A stretch of 64,000 bases of DNA, taken from Azospirillum sp. TSH100. Its GTDB lineage: Bacteria; Pseudomonadota; Alphaproteobacteria; Azospirillales; Azospirillaceae. Under the pieces are notes generated by a model, which worked only from the letters and a program-made list of their open reading frames with translations, was not told the DNA's origin and searched no databases. Below, piece by piece: positions 43,705-51,891 of this stretch. The stretch covers positions 1 to 64,000 of the forward strand of contig NZ_CP039635.1 in NCBI RefSeq assembly GCF_004923295.1, in the 5' to 3' direction. The first letter of the stretch is position 1. Each line of letters begins with the position of its first letter. The position numbers and the translations under genes were made by a program.

Positions 43705-45984
43705 TCACGCCGCCGACTCGTTTTCCATAGCCGCTTCGCCATTGCCGGCCTGCCGGCATCCCGGCCGTTCCGACAGGATGGCGGCAATGGCATCGCGCAG
43801 CTCCTCCGGCGACACCGGCTTGTGCAGAAGACGGCAGCCGGTGGCAACGGCCTCGCGGATGCGTTCCGGTGCCGTGTCGCCGGTCAGGATCAGGCCGGGC
43901 ACCGGACGGCCCAGCCGCTCCCCCACTTTCGCCACCGTCTGTACGCCGGTCAGCCGGCCCGGCAAGCGGAAGTCACTGACGATGAGATCGGGAGCGGGCT
44001 CATCGGCCGCCGTGGCGCCGTCCTGAGTCTTCATCCCGCCGAACAGCGCCAACGCGTTCTCGCCCTCGTCGGCTGCCACGACGCGATAGTCCCAGCTTTC
44101 CAGCAGCAGCCGCACGGCGTCGCGCTGGATCGGGTCGTCCTCGACCACCAGGATCAACCGGTCGCCCGCCATCACCGGATCGATATCCGGCACCGCCACC
44201 GGAGAGGAAAGCCGTTCCGTTCCAACCACCGGCACGCCGATGGCGAAGACCGAACCGCGGCCCTGACGGGAGCGCACCTCCACCGTATGGCCAAGCAGTG
44301 CCGCCTTGCGCCGCACCTTGGCGAGGCCCAGTCCAAGACCCTGGCGGCGGTCACGCTCCGGATTGCCGAGCTGGACGAAGTCCTCGAAGATGTTGTCGAG
44401 CTGGTCTGGCGGGATGCCGGTGCCGGTGTCCCACACCTCGATGCGCAGCCACCTACCCTGACGATTGCCCTGATGGCGGCAGCCGATCGTGACGCGGCCT
44501 CTGTCGGTGAAGCGGATGGCGTTGCGCACCAGATCGCCCAGCATGCGGGTCAGCAGCGTGCGGTCGGTCCGGATCACCATGCGCGTCGGCATCGCGCGCA
44601 GGACAAGCCCCTTCTCAGCCGCCAGGCCGCGGAATTCGGCCAGCAGATCCTCGAACACCGCCGACACCGGCACATCGGCCAGCTGTGGTCGCACCACGCC
44701 GGCATCCAGCGTCGCCACCTCCAGCAGGGCATGGAGAAGCTTCTCGCCGGCGTCGAGCGCTTCGCCCATCTTCTCGGCAATTCCGCGGTCGCGCGTGTCG
44801 GCGAGGCGTTCCATCAGAATGTGATGAAACAGCCGCAAAGCCTGGAAAGGTTGGCGTAAATCATGGTTTGCCGCCGACAAAAATCGGCCTTTGGCCTGGT
44901 TGGCACGCTCCTTCTCCTCCAGGGCGCGGCTGAGCTTCACATTGAGGGCGCTGAGCGCCGCCGTGCGCTCCTCCACCCGCTGTTCGAGTTGAACATTGGC
45001 CTGCTCGAGCTGTGCGTTCGCCTCGGTCAGGGCCTGACGGGCCTGGGCCTCGCGACCCAGGCTGGCGGCGCCGAGCAATGAGAGACCGGCCAGTGCGGCG
45101 ACGCCGGCGACGACCACGGCAAGGCCGCGCTCCATCCGGGCATACCAGGGAGCCAGAACGGTGGAGCGCGGGATCGTCACCGCCGACAGGATCGGCAGGG
45201 TGATCATCCGCTTAACCCCGAGAATCGAGGGCTTGCCGCTCACCAGCCAGTTCGCGTCGATCCGGATGCCTCCCTCCTCCAACCGCGGCAGGGGGCCGAG
45301 CGAGGGGGCGCCCAATCCTGCAAGGCGGATGCCGTCGGGACGGTACAGGCCGACCGACCGGGCGCTCGCGTCGCTGAAGGCCTTCAGCACCGGTTCGAGG
45401 ACCGCGACCGGTACGGCAACCAGAACCGCACCGTCAAAAACGCCCGCCGCGGTGTGGATGCGGCGGGCGAGAAGAATGGCCGGCTGTCCCGCCACATGCC
45501 CGAAGGCCGGCAGGATCTGTCGCTCCTCCTCCGGCGGTAAGGGGCGGACCAGAAGGGACAGGCCGTCGCTGGTTTCCGGTTCCGCAAAGGCGACGGGGGC
45601 GCCGTAGATCGCCGATCCATCGGCGCCGAGCAAGGTGAGGCGGCCGCTGCGCTCCACCGCCATCGCCTCCGGCAGGGTGCGCTCCCCCCAGGAGTTCAGG
45701 CCGCGGCCGTCCATCCGGCCGGCAACCTGCTGGAGGAGGGCGACGCTGGCCTCCAGCACGCCGCGCGCATGGCTGTCGAACAGGATGGCCGCTTCCCGCG
45801 CGTCGCTCTCGGCACGTTCGAGCGTGTCCCGGTAATCGAGCGCCGTCACGGTTGCCCATGAAGCGGTTCCCAGCAGCGCCAGCAACGCACACAGGAAGGC
45901 GACCAGCGTCCGTGGCGAGGCGGCGATCCGGTGAAGGGCGGCGGAGAATGTCAATTGGGAGTGGGACATCCGTGGTGATGACAT
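43705..45984 (-). CDS. hybrid sensor histidine kinase/response regulator
   Basis: Membrane kinase of 759 residues. Transmembrane segments lie near 26-48 and 290-312 with an extracytoplasmic sensor between them (IYGAPVAF, AILLARRIHTAAGVFDGAVLV). A coiled coil (ANAQLEQANVQLEQRVEERTAAL) leads to a HisKA box with NHDLRQP, His near residue 374. The HATPase domain shows LVRNAIRFTDRG, DTGTGIP and GLGLGLAKV. A receiver domain follows (LILVVEDDPIQRDAVRLL, phospho-Asp in LIVSDFRLPG, Lys in LLHKPVS). The order fits NahK/FlrB-like hybrid kinases that use a C-terminal receiver. The upstream region carries a four-copy nonamer repeat that may control it. Confidence 0.93.
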   Translation of the reverse strand: MSSPRMSHSQLTFSAALHRIAASPRTLVAFLCALLALLGTASWATVTALDYRDTLERAESDAREAAILFDSHARGVLEASVALLQQVAGRMDGRGLNSWGERTLPEAMAVERSGRLTLLGADGSAIYGAPVAFAEPETSDGLSLLVRPLPPEEERQILPAFGHVAGQPAILLARRIHTAAGVFDGAVLVAVPVAVLEPVLKAFSDASARSVGLYRPDGIRLAGLGAPSLGPLPRLEEGGIRIDANWLVSGKPSILGVKRMITLPILSAVTIPRSTVLAPWYARMERGLAVVVAGVAALAGLSLLGAASLGREAQARQALTEANAQLEQANVQLEQRVEERTAALSALNVKLSRALEEKERANQAKGRFLSAANHDLRQPFQALRLFHHILMERLADTRDRGIAEKMGEALDAGEKLLHALLEVATLDAGVVRPQLADVPVSAVFEDLLAEFRGLAAEKGLVLRAMPTRMVIRTDRTLLTRMLGDLVRNAIRFTDRGRVTIGCRHQGNRQGRWLRIEVWDTGTGIPPDQLDNIFEDFVQLGNPERDRRQGLGLGLAKVRRKAALLGHTVEVRSRQGRGSVFAIGVPVVGTERLSSPVAVPDIDPVMAGDRLILVVEDDPIQRDAVRLLLESWDYRVVAADEGENALALFGGMKTQDGATAADEPAPDLIVSDFRLPGRLTGVQTVAKVGERLGRPVPGLILTGDTAPERIREAVATGCRLLHKPVSPEELRDAIAAILSERPGCRQAGNGEAAMENESAA

Positions 45985-46552
45985 CGGTCAGGTCACACCG
46001 ACATTGGACGGACCCGCGGCGAACCAGGCCGAAGCTCCTTCCAAAGCGGCAGCGACTGACAGGTGACGATCATCGGCGGCAGATCCTGGATGTGGCGATA
46101 CGGCGTAAGCGGACGGAAAATCAGGTCAAATCGGCAGAAGGATCGACCATTGTTTCGACAGGGCCAGCATTGTTTCGCCGGCGCCGGACCGGACGAAACA
46201 ATTAAGAACAGATCTCAACAACTCGGAATGTTGGAATGACAAATCACCCCGAATTTCCTCGTTTGGCAGAGGGTTTGGAACTATAGCTTAGCCCCATTAA
46301 CCAACGAAACAATATCACAGGAAGAAATGCAACGCGATCGGTCTTGGCGACTATGACTTATATCGTAACAACCTATCCGTTGGATAAGCATAGCCCCGAC
46401 AGGACCGCGGAACAGATCGGCGTGGTCACCGGGACGATTGCTACTTTTAATAAATTACGCCGTTGTTGCCGCCTGCTGGGTTCGGAAGAAGGGAAACGGC
46501 AAATAGCCGCACGTGCGGCATGCGCGACGGCGGACCGGTCGAGGCGGTCAAT
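45985..46552. promoter_or_regulatory. 568-base gene-free region with four copies of a nonamer
   Basis: The stretch is less GC-rich than its surroundings. ATTGTTTCG occurs at 46149-46157 and 46169-46177 (20 bases apart), and its reverse complement CGAAACAAT at 46194-46202 and 46305-46313. I see no convincing gene: a 71-codon frame at 46344-46559 has no ribosome site. The repeats lie 165-330 bases upstream of the hybrid kinase start and may be protein-binding sites. Confidence 0.5.
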
Positions 46553-46897
46553 TCAGTGAGGAGGCGCGAATGTCTGTGTCTCGCCACGCACGATCAAAAT
46601 CAAACCGTCGTCGGCCGTCTCGATCTCCTTCGCGGCATCACGGGGGATCGGAACCTTCTGGCGGCGGCAGAACAGCAGAAGCAGCGCCAGTGTTTTGCTG
46701 GGGGTGAACAGCACCTCCCGGGTTCTGGAGGCGCCGCTCTGCTGGATCTGGACTGACAGACCGCCTTCCGATGTCGGGGACACCGTGGTGACGACGCCGA
46801 ACGGCAGGTCCGTCTGATTGGGAGCCTTCTGGTACCAGGCTATGGCTTTCTTCAGGGCGGAATTGGTGAAGAACAGTTCACGGGTCTCGACTATCAT
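46553..46897 (-). CDS. hypothetical protein, partner of the winged-helix gene
   Basis: I do not recognise this 114-residue protein. It begins MIVETRELFFTNSALKKAIA, continues with a beta-rich middle (VVTTVSPTSEGGLSVQIQQ, then REVLFTPSKTLALLLLFCRR) and ends EIETADDGLILIVRGETQTF. ATG 46897 has AGGGA upstream. It is 19 bases downstream of the winged-helix gene on the same strand, so the pair is very likely cotranscribed. Confidence 0.65.
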   Translation of the reverse strand: MIVETRELFFTNSALKKAIAWYQKAPNQTDLPFGVVTTVSPTSEGGLSVQIQQSGASRTREVLFTPSKTLALLLLFCRRQKVPIPRDAAKEIETADDGLILIVRGETQTFAPPH

Positions 46898-46916
46898 TCC
46901 ATCCCTGACCAAACAC

Positions 46917-47321
46917 TCAGGCCCGGCCGCCCTCCAGTCCCGGATTCAGCCGGAACGTGATCGCGCGCCCCAGTTTGGATTCCCGCAGAAGAATCTGCTT
47001 GGTTTCCAGCAGCTTGATGGCCCGGTTCACATTGGGCCGCTGCATGCCCAGCGCATCAGCCAGTTCAGACTGGAGCACCGGAACGGAGCGATCGAAATGG
47101 AGCCTGCGGCTCAGATAGGTGAACACACGAAGCGCCTCCAGAGTGATCTCGCGGTCGGTCGAAACGGCTCTGGAGATGACGTCATGATGATGCAGCATCG
47201 TGGCCTCGGTACGCAAGGTTGTCAGGTTGCTGGGGCGATAATCGGAATGGTTCGGCGGTGCGCCCCGCAGGCCCGCGTTGCCGGATGAAGTCTGCGTTCC
47301 CGTGTTCGGTTCCGTCATCGT
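46917..47321 (-). CDS. winged-helix DNA-binding protein (MarR/RepL-like fold)
   Basis: The C-terminal part has a clear winged helix-turn-helix: LQSELADALGMQRPNVNRAI is the recognition region, followed by KLLETKQILLRESKLGRAITFRLNP as wing. The domain recalls the DNA-binding part of RepL and Crp/MarR-type proteins, without an obvious ligand domain. The N-terminus is low-complexity. ATG 47321 was chosen for its upstream GGAAGGG; ATG 47408 and TTG 47450 are in frame and would add a disordered extension. It is followed by the unknown gene at 46553 and is divergent from phosphoglycerate mutase. Confidence 0.7.
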   Translation of the reverse strand, partial: TMTEPNTGTQTSSGNAGLRGAPPNHSDYRPSNLTTLRTEATMLHHHDVISRAVSTDREITLEALRVFTYLSRRLHFDRSVPVLQSELADALGMQRPNVNRAIKLLETKQILLRESKLGRAITFRLNPGLEGGRA

Positions 47322-47595
47322 CCCATCCCTTCCGCTGCGGCCGGCGGGGGCCGGCGTTTCCAAGTAGGGTGACCGTACCGCAGGATTATTGTTCGCGTAT
47401 GTCGCCATGATTTCGCGGCTGACATAATTGGTGTCTCCGGAAGCAATCAAGAAACCGGATTGAAACCTCAGGATGCTCCGCCTGATCCCTTACCCGTCAA
47501 TGAGTGCGGTGATTTGTCGCGGGAACCTGCCCGGTTACAGCCCTGTTTCAGAATGTCGCCGTTTCAAGACGGCAGGAGACGAAGGGAGGTCCGCG

Positions 47596-48351
47596 ATGCA
47601 CCGGCTGATCCTGCTGCGCCATGGCCAGAGCGTGTGGAATGCGCAAGACCGTTTCACCGGATGGACCGATGTCGGTCTGACCGACCGCGGCATCGCCGAG
47701 ACCCGTCAGGCCGCCGAGTTGCTGAAGGCGGCAGGCATCGACGTGGACATCGCCTTCACCTCGGTGCTGAGCCGCGCCATCGAGACACTGCACCTCGTTC
47801 TCCGCGACATGGACCGGCTGTGGCTGCCGGTGCACAAGCACTGGCGTCTGAACGAGCGGCATTACGGCGGGTTGCAGGGACTGAACAAGGCGGAGACGGC
47901 GGAACGCCACGGGGCGGATCAGGTGTTCCAGTGGCGGCGCAGCTGGAATGTGCCGCCACCGCCAATCGAACCGGACGATCCGCGCTCGGCCGTCTCGGAC
48001 CGCCGCTACGCCGGCCTCGCAAGGGTGAACCTGCCACGCGGCGAGAGCCTGAAGGACACCACCGAGCGCGTCATCCCCTTCTGGCGCGACGAGATCGCCC
48101 CGGTCTTGCGGCTGGGCGCCAGGGTGCTGGTGTCGGCCCACGGCAACAGCCTGCGCGGACTGGTCAAGCATCTGGACGACGTCGCCGATCAGGATATCCC
48201 GCTGTTCGAGATCCCCACCAGCCGCCCGCTGGTTTACGAGTTGGGTGCCGATCTGGCACCGCTGCGCCGCTATTTCCTGGGCGAGAACGGCACGGTCGAG
48301 GAGATCGTCTGGCCGAAACGCGAGGGGACGGACAGCAGCGCGGCGGCGTGA
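47596..48351 (+). CDS. gpmA: 2,3-bisphosphoglycerate-dependent phosphoglycerate mutase
   Basis: Glycolytic enzyme interconverting 3- and 2-phosphoglycerate. The phospho-His motif is LLRHGQSVWN and the second catalytic His is in VSAHGNSLRGL. Other family signatures are FTGWTDVGLTDRG, RAIETL, LNERHYGGLQGLNKAET and RRSWNVPPPP. The 251-residue length fits the family. ATG 47596 is preceded by GGGAGG; upstream in-frame starts would add an unconserved extension. It is followed at once by a strong hairpin shared with the convergent helicase gene. Confidence 0.95.
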   Translation: MHRLILLRHGQSVWNAQDRFTGWTDVGLTDRGIAETRQAAELLKAAGIDVDIAFTSVLSRAIETLHLVLRDMDRLWLPVHKHWRLNERHYGGLQGLNKAETAERHGADQVFQWRRSWNVPPPPIEPDDPRSAVSDRRYAGLARVNLPRGESLKDTTERVIPFWRDEIAPVLRLGARVLVSAHGNSLRGLVKHLDDVADQDIPLFEIPTSRPLVYELGADLAPLRRYFLGENGTVEEIVWPKREGTDSSAAA

Positions 48352-48381
48352 GTCCCCTCTCCCGTGGCGGGAGAGGGGACT
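48351..48381. terminator. bidirectional terminator between gpmA and the helicase gene
   Basis: AGTCCCCTCTCCCG pairs perfectly over 14 bases with CGGGAGAGGGGACT around TGG, exactly filling the gap between the two convergent stop codons. T runs are short on both sides. Confidence 0.8.
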
Positions 48382-50652
48382 TTAGGGAGTGACGCCACGC
48401 CGCTTCGGACCGCGGCCGGTGCGGGGAGCACCCCGGCCTGTGTCGCGGCTGCCCTCCTTGGCAACCGGATGGTGGAAATGGTGCGGGTGCGCGCCAGGCT
48501 TGTCGCCGCGCTCCGGCGGACCGCGACGGCCGCCCCGGCGCTCCTCGACGCGGCTGCTGTAGCAATTGTCGCAGACGCGGAAGCGGTGGTTTGCCTTCAG
48601 CCGCGTGCCGCAAACCGGACAGGCGCGGGCGAGCGAGCGTTCGGCGAGCGTCCGCTCGATGAAGGCGTTAAGGTGTGCCCGGCGCTCCTGGCACAGATCC
48701 ATTTCGGGATAGGCGTCGGGAAAGCGGTAGGCCAGCCACGCATAGGCGGTCAACTCCTTCACCGCGCGCTCGGCCTTCTCCAGTTCGACATCGGTGCCGA
48801 CGCTGTGGCGGAAGCGCTCGGCAGCGTCGGGGGCGGCGTTGGGGATGCCCCTGCCCTGGTTGACCGCCCAGCCGCCGAGAAGGCGGAGGTTGTTCTGGTC
48901 GCGGGTGTCGATCGGGCAGCGGGCCAGCATGTCGCGTTGCGCCAGCGGCAGCTTGGCGCGGTCCACCGCGGCGGCGGCCTGGATGCGCTGTTCCAGGTCG
49001 GTCATGCGGAAGGTCTGGTTGGCACGCAGCAACTCCTGCCCGGCGGTGCGCAGTACCTTGGCGAGGCTGTCGGTGTCCAGCTCCCGCGCGATGGCCTCGA
49101 CATGGCTGAGGTTGGGGGAGATCCAAGAGCGCGGGTCTTCCGGCGGCACCGGCGGCGAGGTCAGGGCCCGGCGCACCGGGTTGATGTTCTCGCCGTCCAG
49201 CACGGCGACACGGCCTTCCTCATGCATGCCGAAGCGGCCGGCCCGTCCACCGATCTGCCGGATCTCCGACGCGGTCAGCTCACGTTCCTCCCGTCCGTCA
49301 TATTTGCGGGTGGTGGACAGCACGACGCGGGCGACCGGCAGGTTCAGTCCCATGCCAATGGCGTCCGTCGCGACCAGCACGTCGGCGGTGCCCTCGCGGA
49401 ATCGGCGCGCCTCGGCCCGGCGGACCTCCGGCGACAGGGCGCCGTAGATCACCGCGACATTGTGGTTGCGGCCGAGCAGGTCGTGACGCAGAGCCATCAC
49501 GTCCTTGCGCGAAAAGGCGATCAGCGCGTCGCCGGACTTCACCTCGTCCAGCTTCACACGCTCCTCCTGCACGCGCAGAGGGGACTTGCGGGTGAATTCG
49601 ATGACTTCCAGCTCCTCGCCCATGGCGTCGGCCAGACGCTTGACGTAGGGGATGGCGTCGGCGGAGCCGGTCATCAGGATCTCGGGCGCCGCGACGCCGG
49701 CCACCGCCTGCGTCCAGGCCCAGCCGCGGTCCGGATCGCCGATCATCTGGATCTCGTCGATGACACAGGCGCCCCACACCTTGGAGGTGTTCACCATCTC
49801 GATGGTGGAGGAGGTGAAGGCGGCGCCCGGCCGCACATCGCGCTCCTCGCCGGTGACGAGGCTGCAGGGCCGGCCGCGGGTCTCCAGCGCCTCCTGCCCT
49901 TCCAACGCCAGCAGGCGCAGGGGCGCGAGGTAACAGCCGCTCTCCGCCTCGGCCAGCCGGTCCATGGCGGCGTGGGTCTTGCCCGAATTGGTCGGACCGA
50001 CGAACAGCCGCAGCTTGCGGATCATCGCGCGGGCGGTCGTGAAGCTGTCGAGATAGACGCCCATGCCGGACGCGTTCTCCAGCCGCTCCCGCCGCACCTT
50101 CAGGCCGGCGCGGGCGGCGGCAGTCGAGAAGGCCTCCTCCATCGCGTCGAGCAGGGTCTGCAGGCGCGGGATGCGGCCACCGAAACCGACGACGCGGCCG
50201 AGTTCATCAGCGAACCCCTTCGGCCGCCAGGACTCGCCGAAGCCGGCAGCCCGCTGCCCCATCGAGGCGAACCAGCCGTCAACCCGGTCCTTCGCCTTGG
50301 CGATGGCGGGAGAAGACAGGCAGGCGCCCTTGACCCGCTTCCCAAGCGCCTTGGCCTGCGGCCGGCCGAACCCCTCGTCGATGGTCAGCAGACCCCACAG
50401 GTCGGCCTCGATGTCCGGCAGGGGGCCGAGCGCCACCTTGAAGCGCAGTTTCAGCTTGCGGTCGGTGCCGGGGATTTGGACGACATGGTTGACCGCGACC
50501 GACCAGCGCGCCGGGGTGCTGTCGGCGTCCACCTCGATCCCGTCGCCGCGCACCACGGCGGCCACCGCACGCAGGGCGTCGCGCCGGTCGAATTCGTCAG
50601 CGGTGCCGGGGGTACGGCCGGAACGGGCGTTGTCGGAAGTGTCGTCGGTCAT
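48382..50652 (-). CDS. SUV3-like DExH-box RNA helicase
   Basis: Superfamily 2 helicase of 756 residues resembling mitochondrial SUV3. Walker A is LFVGPTNSGKTHAAM, the DExH-equivalent box is CVIDEIQMIGD, motif III is LMTGSAD, and motifs V and VI are VLVATDAIGMGLNL and QIGGRAGRFG. A possible zinc ribbon follows near the C-terminus (CPVCGTRLKANHRFRVCDNC), then a basic, Gly/Arg-rich tail. In mitochondria SUV3 unwinds RNA for the degradosome; in bacteria of this group the role is inferred from homology. It is full length. Confidence 0.92.
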   Translation of the reverse strand: MTDDTSDNARSGRTPGTADEFDRRDALRAVAAVVRGDGIEVDADSTPARWSVAVNHVVQIPGTDRKLKLRFKVALGPLPDIEADLWGLLTIDEGFGRPQAKALGKRVKGACLSSPAIAKAKDRVDGWFASMGQRAAGFGESWRPKGFADELGRVVGFGGRIPRLQTLLDAMEEAFSTAAARAGLKVRRERLENASGMGVYLDSFTTARAMIRKLRLFVGPTNSGKTHAAMDRLAEAESGCYLAPLRLLALEGQEALETRGRPCSLVTGEERDVRPGAAFTSSTIEMVNTSKVWGACVIDEIQMIGDPDRGWAWTQAVAGVAAPEILMTGSADAIPYVKRLADAMGEELEVIEFTRKSPLRVQEERVKLDEVKSGDALIAFSRKDVMALRHDLLGRNHNVAVIYGALSPEVRRAEARRFREGTADVLVATDAIGMGLNLPVARVVLSTTRKYDGREERELTASEIRQIGGRAGRFGMHEEGRVAVLDGENINPVRRALTSPPVPPEDPRSWISPNLSHVEAIARELDTDSLAKVLRTAGQELLRANQTFRMTDLEQRIQAAAAVDRAKLPLAQRDMLARCPIDTRDQNNLRLLGGWAVNQGRGIPNAAPDAAERFRHSVGTDVELEKAERAVKELTAYAWLAYRFPDAYPEMDLCQERRAHLNAFIERTLAERSLARACPVCGTRLKANHRFRVCDNCYSSRVEERRGGRRGPPERGDKPGAHPHHFHHPVAKEGSRDTGRGAPRTGRGPKRRGVTP

Positions 50653-50738
50653 GATCGTCTTTTCTTGGATTTGGCCCAGCCGTTCAAGATGTTCGGCCGG
50701 GCGTGGACAGCTCTGCCCCAGACAACAGGCATAGAGCG

Positions 50739-50795
50739 CCAGGGTCTCTCTTTATGGCCTGGGTCTCACTTTATGGCCTGGGTCTCACTTTATGG
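50739..50795. repeat. three tandem 19-base repeats in a 411-base gene-free region
   Basis: CCTGGGTCTCACTTTATGG occurs perfectly at 50758-50776 and 50777-50795, and with two changes at 50739-50757. The surrounding region (50653-51063), upstream of both the helicase and the WecG-type gene, shows no convincing gene. The repeat may be a regulator site or simple expansion. Confidence 0.75.
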
Positions 50796-51063
50796 GTCTG
50801 ACCGGTCGATTCGGCAAGCCGAATCCCCCGATGGGAGCAAGCCCGGGCTAATTCGATTCCGTCACCGTTTCGCCGATCTCGCCCGTGCGAAAAGGGGGGA
50901 GGCGCGGCCACATAGAGCCACGCAGGTTTGGCGGTCCGCCCCAACGGGTTAGCCGCCACTGCCCGGCCAGCAGGACCGACACCCGGCCAGGCCGGACCGG
51001 CCGCAAGATCGGTCGTGAAACGGTCAATGCTTTGTTCCGATTAATTATTTTAGGGAGATGCGC

Positions 51064-51888
51064 ATGCCGAACCCTCGTGACGTCCTGGAACTGATCGAGC
51101 GCATGCGGTGCATTTCGAACGACGGCGAGCGCCGGGCCCTGATCGAACGGCTGGGTGCGGTCGACCGTCCAACGGTGCTGTCCTTCCTGAACGCGCATGG
51201 GCTGAATGTCTGCATGAGTTCGGACGCGGCATTGGCCGCCTTCGGCGCATCGGACGTGCTGCTGCGCGACGGGATCGGGTTGCAGGCGGTTCTGCCGGTT
51301 CTGGGCATGCCGGCCGGCCTGAACATGAACGGCACCGACTTCATCCCGCTGCTGCTGAAGACGCTGGGAAGCCGCAAGGTCGCGGTCTACGGCACCGCCA
51401 CCCCGTGGCTGGACCGCGCCCGCGTCGCGCTGGAAGCGGTCACGCCGCACCGCTACGCCGATCTTCAGCACGGCTTCCACCCGGTGGAGCATTACATCGC
51501 CCAGGCGCGGGCCAACCGCCCCGACGTGATCCTGCTCGCCATGGGCATGCCCAAGCAGGAACAGGTCGCGGCGGAGCTTAAGTGGGCGCTCGACCATCCG
51601 GTGCTGATCGTCAACGGCGGCGCCATCGTCGATTTCCTGGCGGGCCGCTTCAAGCGTGCCCCCGAAGCCGTCCAGCGCTCCGGCCTGGAATGGGCCTTCC
51701 GTCTGGCGCAGGAGCCCCGCCGCCTGTTCCGCCGCTATTGCATCGGTGCCTTCGGCTTCGCCTGGAGCACCCTTCGCCTTCGCCGTGCCGCATCCCTCCG
51801 AACCCGCGGAACGGGCGCCGCAGCGCCCGCATCCACCCGGATCCCTCCGTCACCGATCCGGCGGTCGCCCATCCAGAAGGAGCTTTGA
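51064..51888 (+). CDS. WecG/TagA/CpsF-family glycosyltransferase
   Basis: Transfers a sugar, classically ManNAcA or ManNAc, onto a lipid-linked intermediate in surface-polysaccharide synthesis. Family landmarks are LSFLNAHGLNV, LLRDGIGLQAVL, LNMNGTDFIPLLL, AVYGTATPW, ILLAMGMPKQEQVA, VNGGAIVDFLAGRFKRAPEAV and GLEWAFRLAQEPRRLFRRY. ATG 51064 has AGGGAG six bases upstream; an ATG two codons earlier overlaps it. It is the first gene of the exopolysaccharide locus, separated by three bases from the start of the Wzz/kinase gene. Confidence 0.92.
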   Translation: MPNPRDVLELIERMRCISNDGERRALIERLGAVDRPTVLSFLNAHGLNVCMSSDAALAAFGASDVLLRDGIGLQAVLPVLGMPAGLNMNGTDFIPLLLKTLGSRKVAVYGTATPWLDRARVALEAVTPHRYADLQHGFHPVEHYIAQARANRPDVILLAMGMPKQEQVAAELKWALDHPVLIVNGGAIVDFLAGRFKRAPEAVQRSGLEWAFRLAQEPRRLFRRYCIGAFGFAWSTLRLRRAASLRTRGTGAAAPASTRIPPSPIRRSPIQKEL

Positions 51889-51891
51889 GAC

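Noticed and set aside
46344..46559. A 71-codon frame in the repeat-rich intergenic region
   Set aside because: It begins with TTG or a later ATG without a ribosome site, its end overlaps the neighbouring gene's 3' end, and the sequence has no recognisable pattern.
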